Position numbers and translations under genes: made by a program
Source of the DNA: Micromonospora sp. HNM0581
GTDB lineage: Bacteria; Actinomycetota; Actinomycetes; Mycobacteriales; Micromonosporaceae
Assembly (NCBI RefSeq): GCF_012726175.1
Contig: NZ_JAASAD010000012.1
Span: 62,001-126,000 of the forward strand
Reading direction: 5' to 3'
Length of the DNA: 64,000 bases
In this document: in pieces, positions 16,880 to 24,596 of the stretch
Numbering within the stretch: the stretch's first letter is position 1
Layout of the letters: each line of letters opens with the position of its first letter
The notes under the pieces: model-generated
Database searches by the model: none
Seen by the model: only the letters and a program-made list of their open reading frames with translations
What the model was told of the DNA's origin: nothing

Positions 16880-18108
16880 TGTCGCAGCACCTCGCTGCGC
16901 CAGCCCTCCTCAAGCGGCGGCAGCCAGTCCGCGCGCAACTCGGGCTGACTGTTACGGGACAACTGGTCGTACGGCGGGACCTGCGGCGAGGCCGGCAGGG
17001 TGGCGAATCGGTCCCGCCACTCTGCGTCGAGCTTGTCCAGGTCCACGGCCGGGTACTGACCCCACCCGCCCGGCCGGGCCTTCTCGTACTGCAGCTCGGG
17101 TGACAGCATCAGATCAGCCAGGGCGAGGGCGGCGGAGCGGTTGGCGGCATTGGCGGGTACGGCAAGATAGTTGGTGTTGCCGATGGTGCCCTCGTCGAGC
17201 AGCAGCGTACGCGTCGTCGCCGGGAACTGACCCCGTTCTACGAGACTCGTGACCTGCGCCGGGCCGTAGGTCATGGTGATGTCGACCTGCCGGTTGGCGT
17301 ACAGGTCGTTGAGTTCCTTCTCGTTCGCCGGGTAGGTTTCGCCGGCCCGCCACAGGGCGGGTCGCAGGTCGCGTAGGGTCTGCCAGAGCGGTGGGACGAA
17401 CCTGTCGTAGGCAGCCTGATCGAAGCCGTCCGGAACCTGGTCGCGTCCGCCGGCCTGCGCGTAGAGGGCGTGCCTGACGAACACCGAACCGGTGAAGTCC
17501 GGTGGCGCGGGATAGGTGAACCGGCCCGGGTTGACACGGGCCCAGTCCAGCAGACCGGTCAGGCTGGTAGGTGGGTCACCGATCCGGGCGGAGTCGTAGA
17601 CGAACGCGAACTGGGCGCGGCTCCACGGCACTTCGCAACCCTCGACCGGGGTGCCGAAGTCGTTGGCGACCGCCGGGTCCGACCAGTCGACGTAGCGCAT
17701 GTTCGGCAGCAACTCGACCAGCCCGCACTGCCACAGCCCGGCCTGCTTACCGGTGCGGAAGTTCTCCCCGTTGATCCAGACCAGGTCCACCGACCCGCCG
17801 GAGGTGCGGCCAGCCTGCTGCTCGCCGAGCACCTTGTTGACCGCCAGGGCGGTGTCGGTGATCGGTACCCGGTTGATTCGGACGTCTAGCCGGTCGCGGG
17901 CGGCCGGAGCGACGACCTCGTCGATGTAGCGGTTGGCGCCGTCGTCGCCGCCGTACATGAACAGGTTCACCGTCTGCCCACGGGCCTCCCGCTGCACCTG
18001 CGCGAAGTCGTCGGGCTCGGGGTCGGCGTCAGACCCACCGCCGCAGGCGGTGAGAAGCAGTGCGGTGGCGGTGAGTGCCGCCAGCGCACGCCAGGGTCGT
18101 TGGTTCAT
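16876..18108 (-). CDS. ynjB: ABC transporter substrate-binding lipoprotein (YnjB family)
   Basis: A 410-residue protein from the ATG at 18108, which overlaps the phosphatidyltransferase stop by 4 nt (18105-18108). The signal peptide ends in the lipobox LTAC (Cys22) followed by GGGSD. The mature protein contains VDLVWINGENFRTGKQAG; the WINGENF-type segment is the feature by which I recognise the YnjB family. Other solute-binding features are PWSRAQFAFVYDS and NYLAVPANAANRSAALALADLML. The ligand of YnjB is not established to my knowledge. The gene order around it (TVP38, CDP-alcohol transferase, binding protein, permeases, ATPase) parallels the E. coli ydj-ynj cluster, which supports the family call. 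Confidence 0.82.
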   Translation of the reverse strand: MNQRPWRALAALTATALLLTACGGGSDADPEPDDFAQVQREARGQTVNLFMYGGDDGANRYIDEVVAPAARDRLDVRINRVPITDTALAVNKVLGEQQAGRTSGGSVDLVWINGENFRTGKQAGLWQCGLVELLPNMRYVDWSDPAVANDFGTPVEGCEVPWSRAQFAFVYDSARIGDPPTSLTGLLDWARVNPGRFTYPAPPDFTGSVFVRHALYAQAGGRDQVPDGFDQAAYDRFVPPLWQTLRDLRPALWRAGETYPANEKELNDLYANRQVDITMTYGPAQVTSLVERGQFPATTRTLLLDEGTIGNTNYLAVPANAANRSAALALADLMLSPELQYEKARPGGWGQYPAVDLDKLDAEWRDRFATLPASPQVPPYDQLSRNSQPELRADWLPPLEEGWRSEVLRQ

Positions 18109-18728
18109 CGGGTGCGCCTCCAGGCGGAATCGGAGAGGGTACGGACGGCGTGCGCGACGCGTTGCCCGGCGGTGACCGCCACGACGGCGGCCCAGACCCA
18201 GGCGATCGGCCCGGCGAAGCCGGGCAGCAGACAGAACAGGCTGTGCACGGCGATGGTTTCGGCGCCTTCGGCCCACCCGCCGAGAAAGTGCAGGGACCGC
18301 TCGTCGCCGCGTTCGCGGCCCAGCCGTTCGGCGATCGACGAGTACGCCAGCAGAGCGGCCCCGTTGACGTAGTAGGTGACCAGCAGCACCAGGAACGGTG
18401 TGGCGGATCCGTCGGCACCGACGGCGACCCCGGCGACGAACGCCCCGTACACGGTGAAGTCCGCGACGATGTCGAGGAACCCACCCAAGGCGGTGGCGGT
18501 GCCACGTCGGCGGGCCAGCGGCCCGTCGAGGCCGTCGGCGAGCCGGGACACCAGCCACGCCACAAGCGCCGGCCACCACCACCCGACCGCCGCGGCGGCG
18601 CTGGCGGCCAGACCCAACGTCAGACCGGCGGCCGTGAGTCGACCGGGCGACAACCACGACCGGTCGACGACAGCGGCGATCCGGCCCAGTGTCCCGCTCA
18701 GTACCGGCCGTAGTCGGGCGTCGATCAC
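18105..18728 (-). CDS. ynjF: CDP-alcohol phosphatidyltransferase (YnjF-like)
   Basis: A 207-residue membrane protein starting at a GTG that overlaps the TVP38 stop by 4 nt (18725-18728). The CDP-alcohol transferase signature D-x2-DG-x2-AR-x8-G-x3-D-x3-D is intact: Asp65, Asp68-Gly69, Ala72-Arg73, Gly82, Asp86 and Asp90. The enzyme would transfer a phosphatidyl or alcohol-phosphate group from a CDP-activated donor inside the membrane; neither donor nor acceptor can be read from the sequence. Length and operon position match E. coli YnjF. Association with an ABC importer suggests that it uses, or responds to, the imported compound; this is inference. Confidence 0.85.
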   Translation of the reverse strand: MIDARLRPVLSGTLGRIAAVVDRSWLSPGRLTAAGLTLGLAASAAAAVGWWWPALVAWLVSRLADGLDGPLARRRGTATALGGFLDIVADFTVYGAFVAGVAVGADGSATPFLVLLVTYYVNGAALLAYSSIAERLGRERGDERSLHFLGGWAEGAETIAVHSLFCLLPGFAGPIAWVWAAVVAVTAGQRVAHAVRTLSDSAWRRTR

Positions 18729-19447
18729 CGGCCGGTCCCCTCACCGACCGGCTCCGTGAGCCCCTCCCGGCGGCGGGACAGCCGCGCGGCCACCGCGCCG
18801 GCGACAGTCAGCATGGCCAGACCAGCCACCGCGACGAGGAACTGCGGCGACGTGGGATCGGTGAACGAGCCGCCGAGCGCCGTGTAGGCGACGACGCCGG
18901 GGGTCATGCCGATCGCCGACCCGACGGTGTAGTCGCGCAGCCGCACCGCGGTCACCCCGGAGCCGTAGTTGAGCAACGCGAACGGCACCACCGGTACGAG
19001 GCGCAACCCGATCACGGCGAACAGTCCACGTCGTGCCAGGAACCCGTCGAGGCGTTGCAGGCGGCCACCTACGAGACGTTCGACCGCCGGGCGACCCAGC
19101 ACCCGGCCGAGCAGGAACGACGCCACCGCTCCCAGGGTCGCGCCGACAAGCACCACCACCGATCCGCCGACCACCCCGAACAGCGCCCCGGCGGCGGTGG
19201 TCAGCAGCACCCCGGGCACCAGCAGCACGGTGCCCAGGGCGTACCCGGCGACGAAGAGCAGCGGTGCCCACGCCCCGGTCGCGGCGACCCGATCACGTAG
19301 GGTCTGCACGTCCGGGGTGCCCTGCGTGGCCAGCAGCACCGCCGCGCTGGCCAACAGAACCACCAGGAACATCAGCCTCGGCCAGGGCGAACCGACGATC
19401 CGGGCCAACCGCGACGCCACCCGCGGACGCGTCCCGTCAACGGTCAT
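18725..19447 (-). CDS. TVP38/TMEM64 (SNARE-associated/DedA-like) membrane protein
   Basis: A 240-residue protein with about six hydrophobic segments. The core VPGVLLTTAAGALFG followed by GATLGAVASFLLGR is the VTT-domain signature, with a re-entrant loop containing a Gly/Pro-rich turn and a conserved Arg. RLVPVVPFALLNYGSG is the second signature loop. Such proteins are thought to move or scramble lipids or small ions, but the bacterial members are largely uncharacterised. It resembles E. coli YdjZ in length and context. It overlaps the reductase stop by 4 nt (19444-19447) and the phosphatidyltransferase start by 4 nt. Confidence 0.87.
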   Translation of the reverse strand: MTVDGTRPRVASRLARIVGSPWPRLMFLVVLLASAAVLLATQGTPDVQTLRDRVAATGAWAPLLFVAGYALGTVLLVPGVLLTTAAGALFGVVGGSVVVLVGATLGAVASFLLGRVLGRPAVERLVGGRLQRLDGFLARRGLFAVIGLRLVPVVPFALLNYGSGVTAVRLRDYTVGSAIGMTPGVVAYTALGGSFTDPTSPQFLVAVAGLAMLTVAGAVAARLSRRREGLTEPVGEGTGR

Positions 19448-20892
19448 CGACGCTCACCCCGCACCGGGTGCAGGGCGCGGCGGAACCGGCGTAGGCCGGT
19501 GAGGGCACGCGAGAGCAGCGGCCCGGCGAGGTCCGCACGAACCTGGGCCAGGGTGGCGTTCCACGGCCCGTCGGCGTACGTCGGGTAGGCGTGCACGGTG
19601 CCGGCCACGTCGCGTACCTGATCGCCCCGGCGGATCGCGGCAGCCAACTCGGCGATCGACTCCCCGGCGCGGGGCGAAACCACCGTGGCACCGAGCAGCC
19701 GGCCACCCGGCCCGGTCACCAGGTGGGTGAAGCCGTCGGTGCGGCCGTCGGTGACCGCACGGTCCACGTGCTCGTGCGCCACCTGCCGAGCGTGGACCCG
19801 GTCGCCGTGCCGGCGGCGGGCCTCGGCGAGGGTCGCACCGACATGAGCCACCTCAGGATCGGTGAACGTCACCCACGGCACAGCGGCGTAGTCGACCCGG
19901 CGGCGCAGCCCGAGCAGCGCGTTCGTCGCCGCGTAGCTGCCCTGTACCCCGGCCACATGGGTGAACCGAAGAGTGCCGGTGACATCGCCGGCAGCGAAGA
20001 TCCGCCGGTTGCTGGTCCGCAGCCGCCCGTCGACCACGACGTTGCCCCGGTCGTCGCAGCGCACCCCCGCGGCGGTCAAACCCAGGTCCCGGGTGCGGGG
20101 TCGGCGCCCGACGGCGACCAGGATCCGGTCGACGACGATCGTTCGCCCGTCGGACAGGTGGAGCGCGTCGCCGTCGACGCGCTCGGCACCCGTCCCGGTC
20201 AGCACGGTGACACCCTCGGCGCGCAGGCGCTCGGTGATCAACGCCGCCACCTCCGGTTCCTCCCTACCCATCAGCCGGTCCGCCAACTCCACGACGGTCA
20301 CCTCGACACCGAGCCGGGCCAACGCCTGACCCAGCTCGCAGCCGATCGGGCCGCCACCGAGCACAGCCACCCGCCGGGGCAGCTCCGCCAGCTCCCACAG
20401 CGTCTCCGTGGTGAGCGGATCGGCGTCGACCAGACCGGGTACGTCCGGCACGGCCGGGGCGGATCCGGTCGCGATCACCGCCCACCGGAACCGCACCTCC
20501 TGCTCGCCGCTGCCACCGGTCACCCGCAAGGTCGACGGGCCGGTGAACTCCGCCCGGCCGGTCAGCACGGTCGCACCCGCGGCGCTGATCGCGGCCGGCG
20601 AGTCGACCGGCTCGATGCGCGCGACGGCCGCCTTGACGTACGCCAGCACGGCGGCATCGTCGACCCGTGGTGGCGCGGTGTGCACCCCGAACCGGGCTGC
20701 GGTGCGTACGGTGTGTGCCGCGTGCGCCGCGGCGATGAGCGACTTGCTCGGAACACACCCGGTCCACAGGCAGTCCCCTCCGGTCCGGGTGGCCTCGACC
20801 AGCCCGACCCGCGCGCCGAACCGGCCGGCGGTCTTGGCCGCGACGATCCCCGCCGCGCCGCCGCCGATGACGGCCAGATCCCACTCCTGCAC
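19444..20892 (-). CDS. mercuric-reductase-like FAD/NAD(P)H disulfide oxidoreductase
   Basis: A 482-residue protein from the GTG at 20892, with GAGGAAG upstream; the frame extends to 21090 but lacks family sequence there. FAD-binding AVIGGGAAGIVAAK is at residues 7-20, the redox-active GGDCLWTGCVPSK has Cys41 and Cys46, a second dinucleotide fold VAVLGGGPIGCELG lies in the middle, and IFAAGDVTG is the second FAD contact. The C-terminal dimerisation domain reads VHAYPTYADG: the usual HPT His base is Tyr436 and the following Glu is missing. No HMA domain or C-terminal CC pair is present, so true mercury reduction is unlikely. It is the first gene of the seven-gene operon. The substrate is unknown; a thiol or quinone role is possible. 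Confidence 0.85.
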   Translation of the reverse strand: MQEWDLAVIGGGAAGIVAAKTAGRFGARVGLVEATRTGGDCLWTGCVPSKSLIAAAHAAHTVRTAARFGVHTAPPRVDDAAVLAYVKAAVARIEPVDSPAAISAAGATVLTGRAEFTGPSTLRVTGGSGEQEVRFRWAVIATGSAPAVPDVPGLVDADPLTTETLWELAELPRRVAVLGGGPIGCELGQALARLGVEVTVVELADRLMGREEPEVAALITERLRAEGVTVLTGTGAERVDGDALHLSDGRTIVVDRILVAVGRRPRTRDLGLTAAGVRCDDRGNVVVDGRLRTSNRRIFAAGDVTGTLRFTHVAGVQGSYAATNALLGLRRRVDYAAVPWVTFTDPEVAHVGATLAEARRRHGDRVHARQVAHEHVDRAVTDGRTDGFTHLVTGPGGRLLGATVVSPRAGESIAELAAAIRRGDQVRDVAGTVHAYPTYADGPWNATLAQVRADLAGPLLSRALTGLRRFRRALHPVRGERR

Positions 20893-21051
20893 TCGGGTGC
20901 CTTCCTCGTCGTCGGTGCCGGCCTGCCAAGGATGCCCGCCCGGGCCGCCGGCACGGCATCGCGGGACGATCCTCCTTCCGGCCCGGCAGGTCGTGCCGGA
21001 CGGCACGCCGGTGGACGCCCCCACCTGCACAGGACGCGCCGACGGCGTGCT

Positions 21052-21101
21052 TGATTGCACACCCGACGGAATCCGGGCGGCGGGAGACACTTGTGCAATC
21101 A
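21052..21101. repeat. inverted repeat in the divergent control region, possible operator
   Basis: TGATTGCACA at 21052-21061 is repeated in exact inverted form as TGTGCAATCA at 21092-21101, with a 30-nt spacer. It lies between the divergent reductase operon (start 20892) and the ECF sigma gene (start 21145). It is relatively AT-rich in a GC-rich context, unlike its surroundings. The 40-nt centre-to-centre spacing (nearly four helical turns) suits a dimeric regulator binding two half-sites or a loop. Function is inferred only. Confidence 0.5.
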
Positions 21102-21144
21102 GCGCGGCACCGGGCGAGTCCCACCCGGTCAGATGGGTGGGCAG

Positions 21145-21657
21145 ATGAGCGACGACGAGTTCCTACAGGCCATGGACGAACACCTGGACCTGGTGTACAA
21201 CCTCGCCCGACGGCTGGCCCGATCCCGGACGCAGGCCGAGGACCTGGTGCAGGAGACGTACCTGCGGGCCCTGCGGGGGTGGCGACGACGGCCACCGGAC
21301 GACGTACGGGCCTGGCTCGCGACGATCTGCCTGAACACCGCTCGCGCCGGCTGGCGGCACGAGTCGGTCCGGCCGGTGGAGGTGCTGGACCCCGATGCCG
21401 GGATGACGCTGACGTCGCGCAGCGACACCGCCGGCGAAGCGATGCAGGGCCTCGTCCGTGATCAGGTGCACCGCGCGTTGTGGCAGCTGCCCCCACCGCA
21501 GCGGGAAGCGATCACCCTGATGGACCTGTGCGGATTCACCGCCGCCGAGGTCGCCGCGATGACGGACACACCGCGCGGCACGATTCTGGCCCGGGTCCAC
21601 CGCGGGCACAAGAAACTCGCGGAACTGCTGCAACGACAGGGGGTCACGTCGGAGTGA
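21145..21657 (+). CDS. ECF-family RNA polymerase sigma factor (second)
   Basis: A 170-residue protein from the ATG at 21145, preceded by GGTGGG; the open frame begins at 21055, but MSDDEF fits the family start. Region 2 contains QAEDLVQETYLRALRGW. Region 4, from about residue 110, contains PPPQREAITLMDLCGFTAAEVAAMTDTPRGTI with the helix-turn-helix. It overlaps the anti-sigma gene by 4 nt (GTGA, 21654-21657), a standard sigma/anti-sigma arrangement. It is divergent from the ynj-like operon and is a candidate regulator of it. No -35/-10 pair could be assigned with confidence. Confidence 0.92.
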   Translation: MSDDEFLQAMDEHLDLVYNLARRLARSRTQAEDLVQETYLRALRGWRRRPPDDVRAWLATICLNTARAGWRHESVRPVEVLDPDAGMTLTSRSDTAGEAMQGLVRDQVHRALWQLPPPQREAITLMDLCGFTAAEVAAMTDTPRGTILARVHRGHKKLAELLQRQGVTSE

Positions 21658-22424
21658 GACACGACCACGACGACGCCACCGTCGGCGCGTACCTGGCCGG
21701 GGAGATGCCCGACGGGCCACGTGAGGCGTTCGAGACACACCTGCTCACCTGCGACGCCTGCTGGGACGAGGTCGACGCCGGACGCCGCGGCCGCGCCCTG
21801 GCCCAGCTGGCCCGCCAGCCGGCCCCCCCGCACCTGGCCGACCGGTTGGCGGCAGTCGTCGCCGGACACCGCCTCAACTCCGGGACCGAAGCCGCTGGCC
21901 GGGGACAGATCCGGAGCCGGCTGCGTCGGTTCCGCCTGCACGGTGCCGGTCGCGGCCGGCAGGTGTGGGTGCTGGCCGCCGCCGCGCTGGTCCTGGTCGC
22001 CGTCCTCGGCGCGGTGATCGTCGGCGGGCATGCCGCCCCCACACCGATGCCGCAGATCGCCGTCGCCGTCGCCGGTTACCACGACGACCGGCTGCCCGGC
22101 ACGGCCATCCCGACCCGCCCCGGTCCGGACCTGTCCGCGCTGCGCCTGTCCGAGGCCGGTGCCAGCGCCGGCAACCTGGCCGGGCAACCGGCCACCGGGT
22201 ACGCCTACCGGGACGACACCGGACGGCGCCTGATCATCTACGTCAGCGATGAACCGTTCCCGATGCCCTCGGAAACCGAGAACCCGATCGGAGCCGACGG
22301 CGCCGGGATGATGCGTCTCGACGGCGTCGTCGTCCTCTGCTCCCGCCACCCGCACACCTCCCTCGTGCTCGGTGAAGACGAGGACCTCGTCCGGCGGGCC
22401 GCCACCACCCTCGACCTGATCTGA
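21654..22424 (+). CDS. membrane-anchored zinc-binding anti-sigma factor
   Basis: A 256-residue protein from a GTG overlapping the sigma stop. The N-terminal domain has His residues near the start (RHDHDD) and HLLTCDAC at about residues 29-36, the HxxxCxxC of ZAS/zf-HC2 anti-sigma factors. A single membrane helix (VWVLAAAALVLVAVLGAVIVGG) lies at about residues 103-124. A 130-residue extracytoplasmic domain follows and is not one I recognise; it ends near a single Cys (VVLCSRHPH). The domain order fits a membrane sensor that holds the upstream ECF sigma factor and releases it on redox or envelope stress. Confidence 0.87.
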   Translation: MRHDHDDATVGAYLAGEMPDGPREAFETHLLTCDACWDEVDAGRRGRALAQLARQPAPPHLADRLAAVVAGHRLNSGTEAAGRGQIRSRLRRFRLHGAGRGRQVWVLAAAALVLVAVLGAVIVGGHAAPTPMPQIAVAVAGYHDDRLPGTAIPTRPGPDLSALRLSEAGASAGNLAGQPATGYAYRDDTGRRLIIYVSDEPFPMPSETENPIGADGAGMMRLDGVVVLCSRHPHTSLVLGEDEDLVRRAATTLDLI

Positions 22425-22599
22425 ACTCCCCGGTCCCGGCCGGGAACAGCCCGACGGGACCAGGGCGTCCGGCGGGACAACGAACGGTCCGCCGCCCGGT
22501 AGGCCGTACCGACCTCCCGGATCCCGTTGCCACCGGGCGGGAACGCCCACGTGGCGACCCCCTTCTTTGCAGCAGGGGCCGTCCGCGGTCGGACTACCG

Positions 22600-22675
22600 T
22601 CCGATGCCCACGCCCGTTGCAGTCCCACAGCTGCACGGTCGTACCGTTCGCCGTGGGGTGCTGCGGGTACCACGG
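22600..22675 (-). pseudogene. remnant of a ricin-B-type (CBM13) carbohydrate-binding domain
   Basis: Read on the minus strand this stretch encodes PQHPTANGTTVQLWDCNG, which carries the VQLWDCNG repeat signature of ricin-type beta-trefoil domains in secreted actinobacterial glycosidases. No upstream domain, signal peptide or second and third trefoil repeats are found around it, and the frame continues into unrelated sequence. It is probably the leftover of a deleted secreted hydrolase. Confidence 0.5.
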
Positions 22676-22901
22676 CGCGGATCCGCCCTGGTTCACCGAC
22701 CCGTGACCTGAGCCGGACCGGCCGCGCGTAGGGCAGCGCGGCGAGGACCCGAAGCAGCGCGTTTCCCCACCCGGACCGGCGGAGGCAACCACACGACCGT
22801 GCAGGGGAAGTCCTTCTCCGGCCGGGGGGCCGGCCCCCGCCACCGGCCCGACACCGATCGGCCGGCGGTTGCCACCGAGCCGGCCGGTCGGTCTCCGCCG
22901 T

Positions 22902-23020
22902 TCAGGTGGCGAGGAACTCCATCAGATGGCGGTAGACCAGCTCGGGGTGGGGCCAGGCGATGTTGTGCGGGCCGAGAGGAAACACCGTTGCCTTCCGTGC
23001 CTGGTATAGATGCGGGATCG
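22902..23020 (-). pseudogene. remnant C-terminus of an alpha/beta hydrolase
   Basis: The minus-strand frame ending at the TGA at 22902-22904 encodes a tail containing FPLGPHNIAWPHPEL and ending HLMEFLAT. This is typical of the last 35 residues of an alpha/beta-fold hydrolase, with GPHN holding the catalytic His. Upstream codons soon lose family resemblance and run into the start of the kinase gene on the other strand. The rest of the hydrolase gene appears to be deleted. Confidence 0.5.
22982..23010 (+). promoter_or_regulatory. possible promoter of the Ser/Thr kinase gene
   Basis: TATAGA at 23005-23010 resembles a -10 hexamer and sits about 34 nt before the GTG start at 23044. The -35 position (22982-22987, ACACCG) is poor. 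An AT-containing hexamer is notable in this GC-rich gap, but the assignment is tentative. Confidence 0.3.
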
Positions 23021-23043
23021 CAGCGAGGGGGGAGCACGCCAAA

Positions 23044-24591
23044 GTGGACACCGCGTACCGGGTGAGCCCGCTGCGGGCGGCCGACCCTGCCTTCCTCGGG
23101 GAGTACCAGTTGGTCGGCCGGATCGGTGCCGGCGGGATGGGCGTGGTCTACCTAGCCGAGGACGCGGACGGCAGCTACGTGGCGGTCAAGCTGATCCACG
23201 CTGACCTCATCGCCGACCCCGAGTTCCGGGACCGGTTCCGCGGCGAGGTGGAGCGGTCCCGGCAGGTTCCGCCGTTCTGCACAGCGGAGTTCATCGCCGC
23301 CGACCTCGACCACGATCCGCCGTACCTGGTCGTGGAGTACGTCGACGGGCCGAGCCTGGAGGAAGTCGTCACCGAACGCGGCCCGCTGCGCGGCGGTGCG
23401 CTGCACTCCCTCGCGGTAGGGGTCGCCACCGCCCTGACCGGCATCCACCGGGCGGGCATCATCCACCGGGACGTGAAGCCGGACAACGTACTGCTCCCCC
23501 CGGGCAGCCCCAAGGTGATCGACTTCGGGATCGCCAAGTCGTTCGACGTTACCAGCAGCCACACCCGCATCGATGCCATGGTGGGCACCGTCGCCTACAT
23601 GGCACCGGAGCGGCTCTCCGGCACCGGGGTCGAGCCGGTCACCGCGGCTGCCGACGTGTTCGCCTGGGGCTGCGTCATCACCTTCGCGGGAACAGGGCGG
23701 ACGCCCTTCGGGGGTGACTCACCATCGGCGACCGCAGGACGCATCCTCACCCAACCGCCGCATCTCGACGGGCTGCCCGAGTCGTTGCGTGAACCGGTAC
23801 GCCTCGCCCTGGCGAAGGACCCGGCGCACCGGCCGAGCGCCCCGGACCTGCTCGCCATGCTGCTCGGTGAGCGGCACGACGCGGCCCCGGTGACCGCACA
23901 TCGGCGCCGCAGGTGGCGGTTTCCGGTCGTGGTCGCTGGGCTGCTCATCCTGGTCGGAGCGACCGTCGGTGTCCTGTCGGTCGGAGCCGGACAGCAGCCG
24001 GACCCCCCGTCACCGTCCAGCCCCGGTACCGTACCTGCGCCGGTAGCCGCTGGTACCCGGTCGGCCGCCGTCCCGTCGCCGTCGTCGCCGCAACGATCGA
24101 GCCCTCCGGTGACCCCGTCCACCACCCCGGGCCGGGTGATCGCGTCGCCCGCCCCACCCACCATCGGCCCCCCATCGGTGGAAATCCCGGCCTCGGCCAA
24201 CCCGACCGGACGCAACCTCGCCCTGACCGGAACCGCCACTGCGGCCGGCGCCGAAGGGTCGCACTGGAGTGCCGGCAGGGCCGTGGACGGTGACCTGCAG
24301 AGCAGGTGGAGCAGCGAATTCACCGACCCGCAGTGGCTGACCGTGGACCTCGGCGGGCGATGGCGGATCAGCGAGGTGGTGCTGCACTGGGAGACGGCGT
24401 ACGCCGTCGTGTACCGGGTGGAGATCTCGGTGGACGGCGCCTCGTGGACACCGGTCTACTCGACCTCGGCGGGAACCGGCGGCGTGGTACGGATCCCCGT
24501 CGCCGAACTGCCCGGCAGGTACGTCCGCATGTACGGCACCCGACGCTCCAGCGACTACGGCTACTCGCTGTACGAGATCGAGGTGCGCTGA
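23044..24591 (+). CDS. membrane Ser/Thr protein kinase with extracellular F5/8-type C (discoidin-like) domain
   Basis: A 515-residue protein from a GTG with a GGGGGGAG ribosome-binding stretch upstream. Residues about 18-280 form a Hanks-type kinase: Gly loop GAGGMGVVYLA, ATP-anchoring Lys49 (VAVKLI), catalytic HRDVKPDN with Asp143, DFGIAK with Asp160, and MAPE. One membrane helix follows at about 293-315, then a Ser/Pro/Thr-rich stalk (320-385). The external domain (about 386-515) begins GRNLALTGTATAAG and contains WSAGRAVDGDLQSRWSS and WLTVDLGGRWRI, a F5/8-type C carbohydrate-binding fold. Most actinobacterial kinases of this type carry PASTA or other sensors, so this one probably senses a sugar or cell-wall polymer. 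It converges within 5 nt on the glycosyltransferase gene. Confidence 0.92.
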   Translation: MDTAYRVSPLRAADPAFLGEYQLVGRIGAGGMGVVYLAEDADGSYVAVKLIHADLIADPEFRDRFRGEVERSRQVPPFCTAEFIAADLDHDPPYLVVEYVDGPSLEEVVTERGPLRGGALHSLAVGVATALTGIHRAGIIHRDVKPDNVLLPPGSPKVIDFGIAKSFDVTSSHTRIDAMVGTVAYMAPERLSGTGVEPVTAAADVFAWGCVITFAGTGRTPFGGDSPSATAGRILTQPPHLDGLPESLREPVRLALAKDPAHRPSAPDLLAMLLGERHDAAPVTAHRRRRWRFPVVVAGLLILVGATVGVLSVGAGQQPDPPSPSSPGTVPAPVAAGTRSAAVPSPSSPQRSSPPVTPSTTPGRVIASPAPPTIGPPSVEIPASANPTGRNLALTGTATAAGAEGSHWSAGRAVDGDLQSRWSSEFTDPQWLTVDLGGRWRISEVVLHWETAYAVVYRVEISVDGASWTPVYSTSAGTGGVVRIPVAELPGRYVRMYGTRRSSDYGYSLYEIEVR

Positions 24592-24596
24592 CCGCC

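Larger units (their letters stand above)
22425..23043. other. 619-nt gap with no intact gene; holds decayed gene tails and the kinase promoter region
   Basis: No reading frame here has a credible start, length and family signature together. Two minus-strand stretches encode recognisable ends of lost genes (22600-22675 and 22902-23020, listed separately). The part between them (22676-22901) shows nothing I can name. The right end should contain the promoter and leader of the kinase gene that starts at 23044. Confidence 0.6.

Noticed and set aside
19444..20892. Calling the flavoprotein a mercuric reductase (merA)
   Set aside because: No N-terminal HMA domain, no C-terminal vicinal Cys pair and no merR/merT/merP nearby; the active-site His is Tyr. 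Only the general family is supported.
22238..22843. A real 201-codon minus-strand gene in the gap
   Set aside because: Its 3' part overlaps the anti-sigma gene antisense, and only a short ricin-type fragment is recognisable, so it is treated as a remnant.
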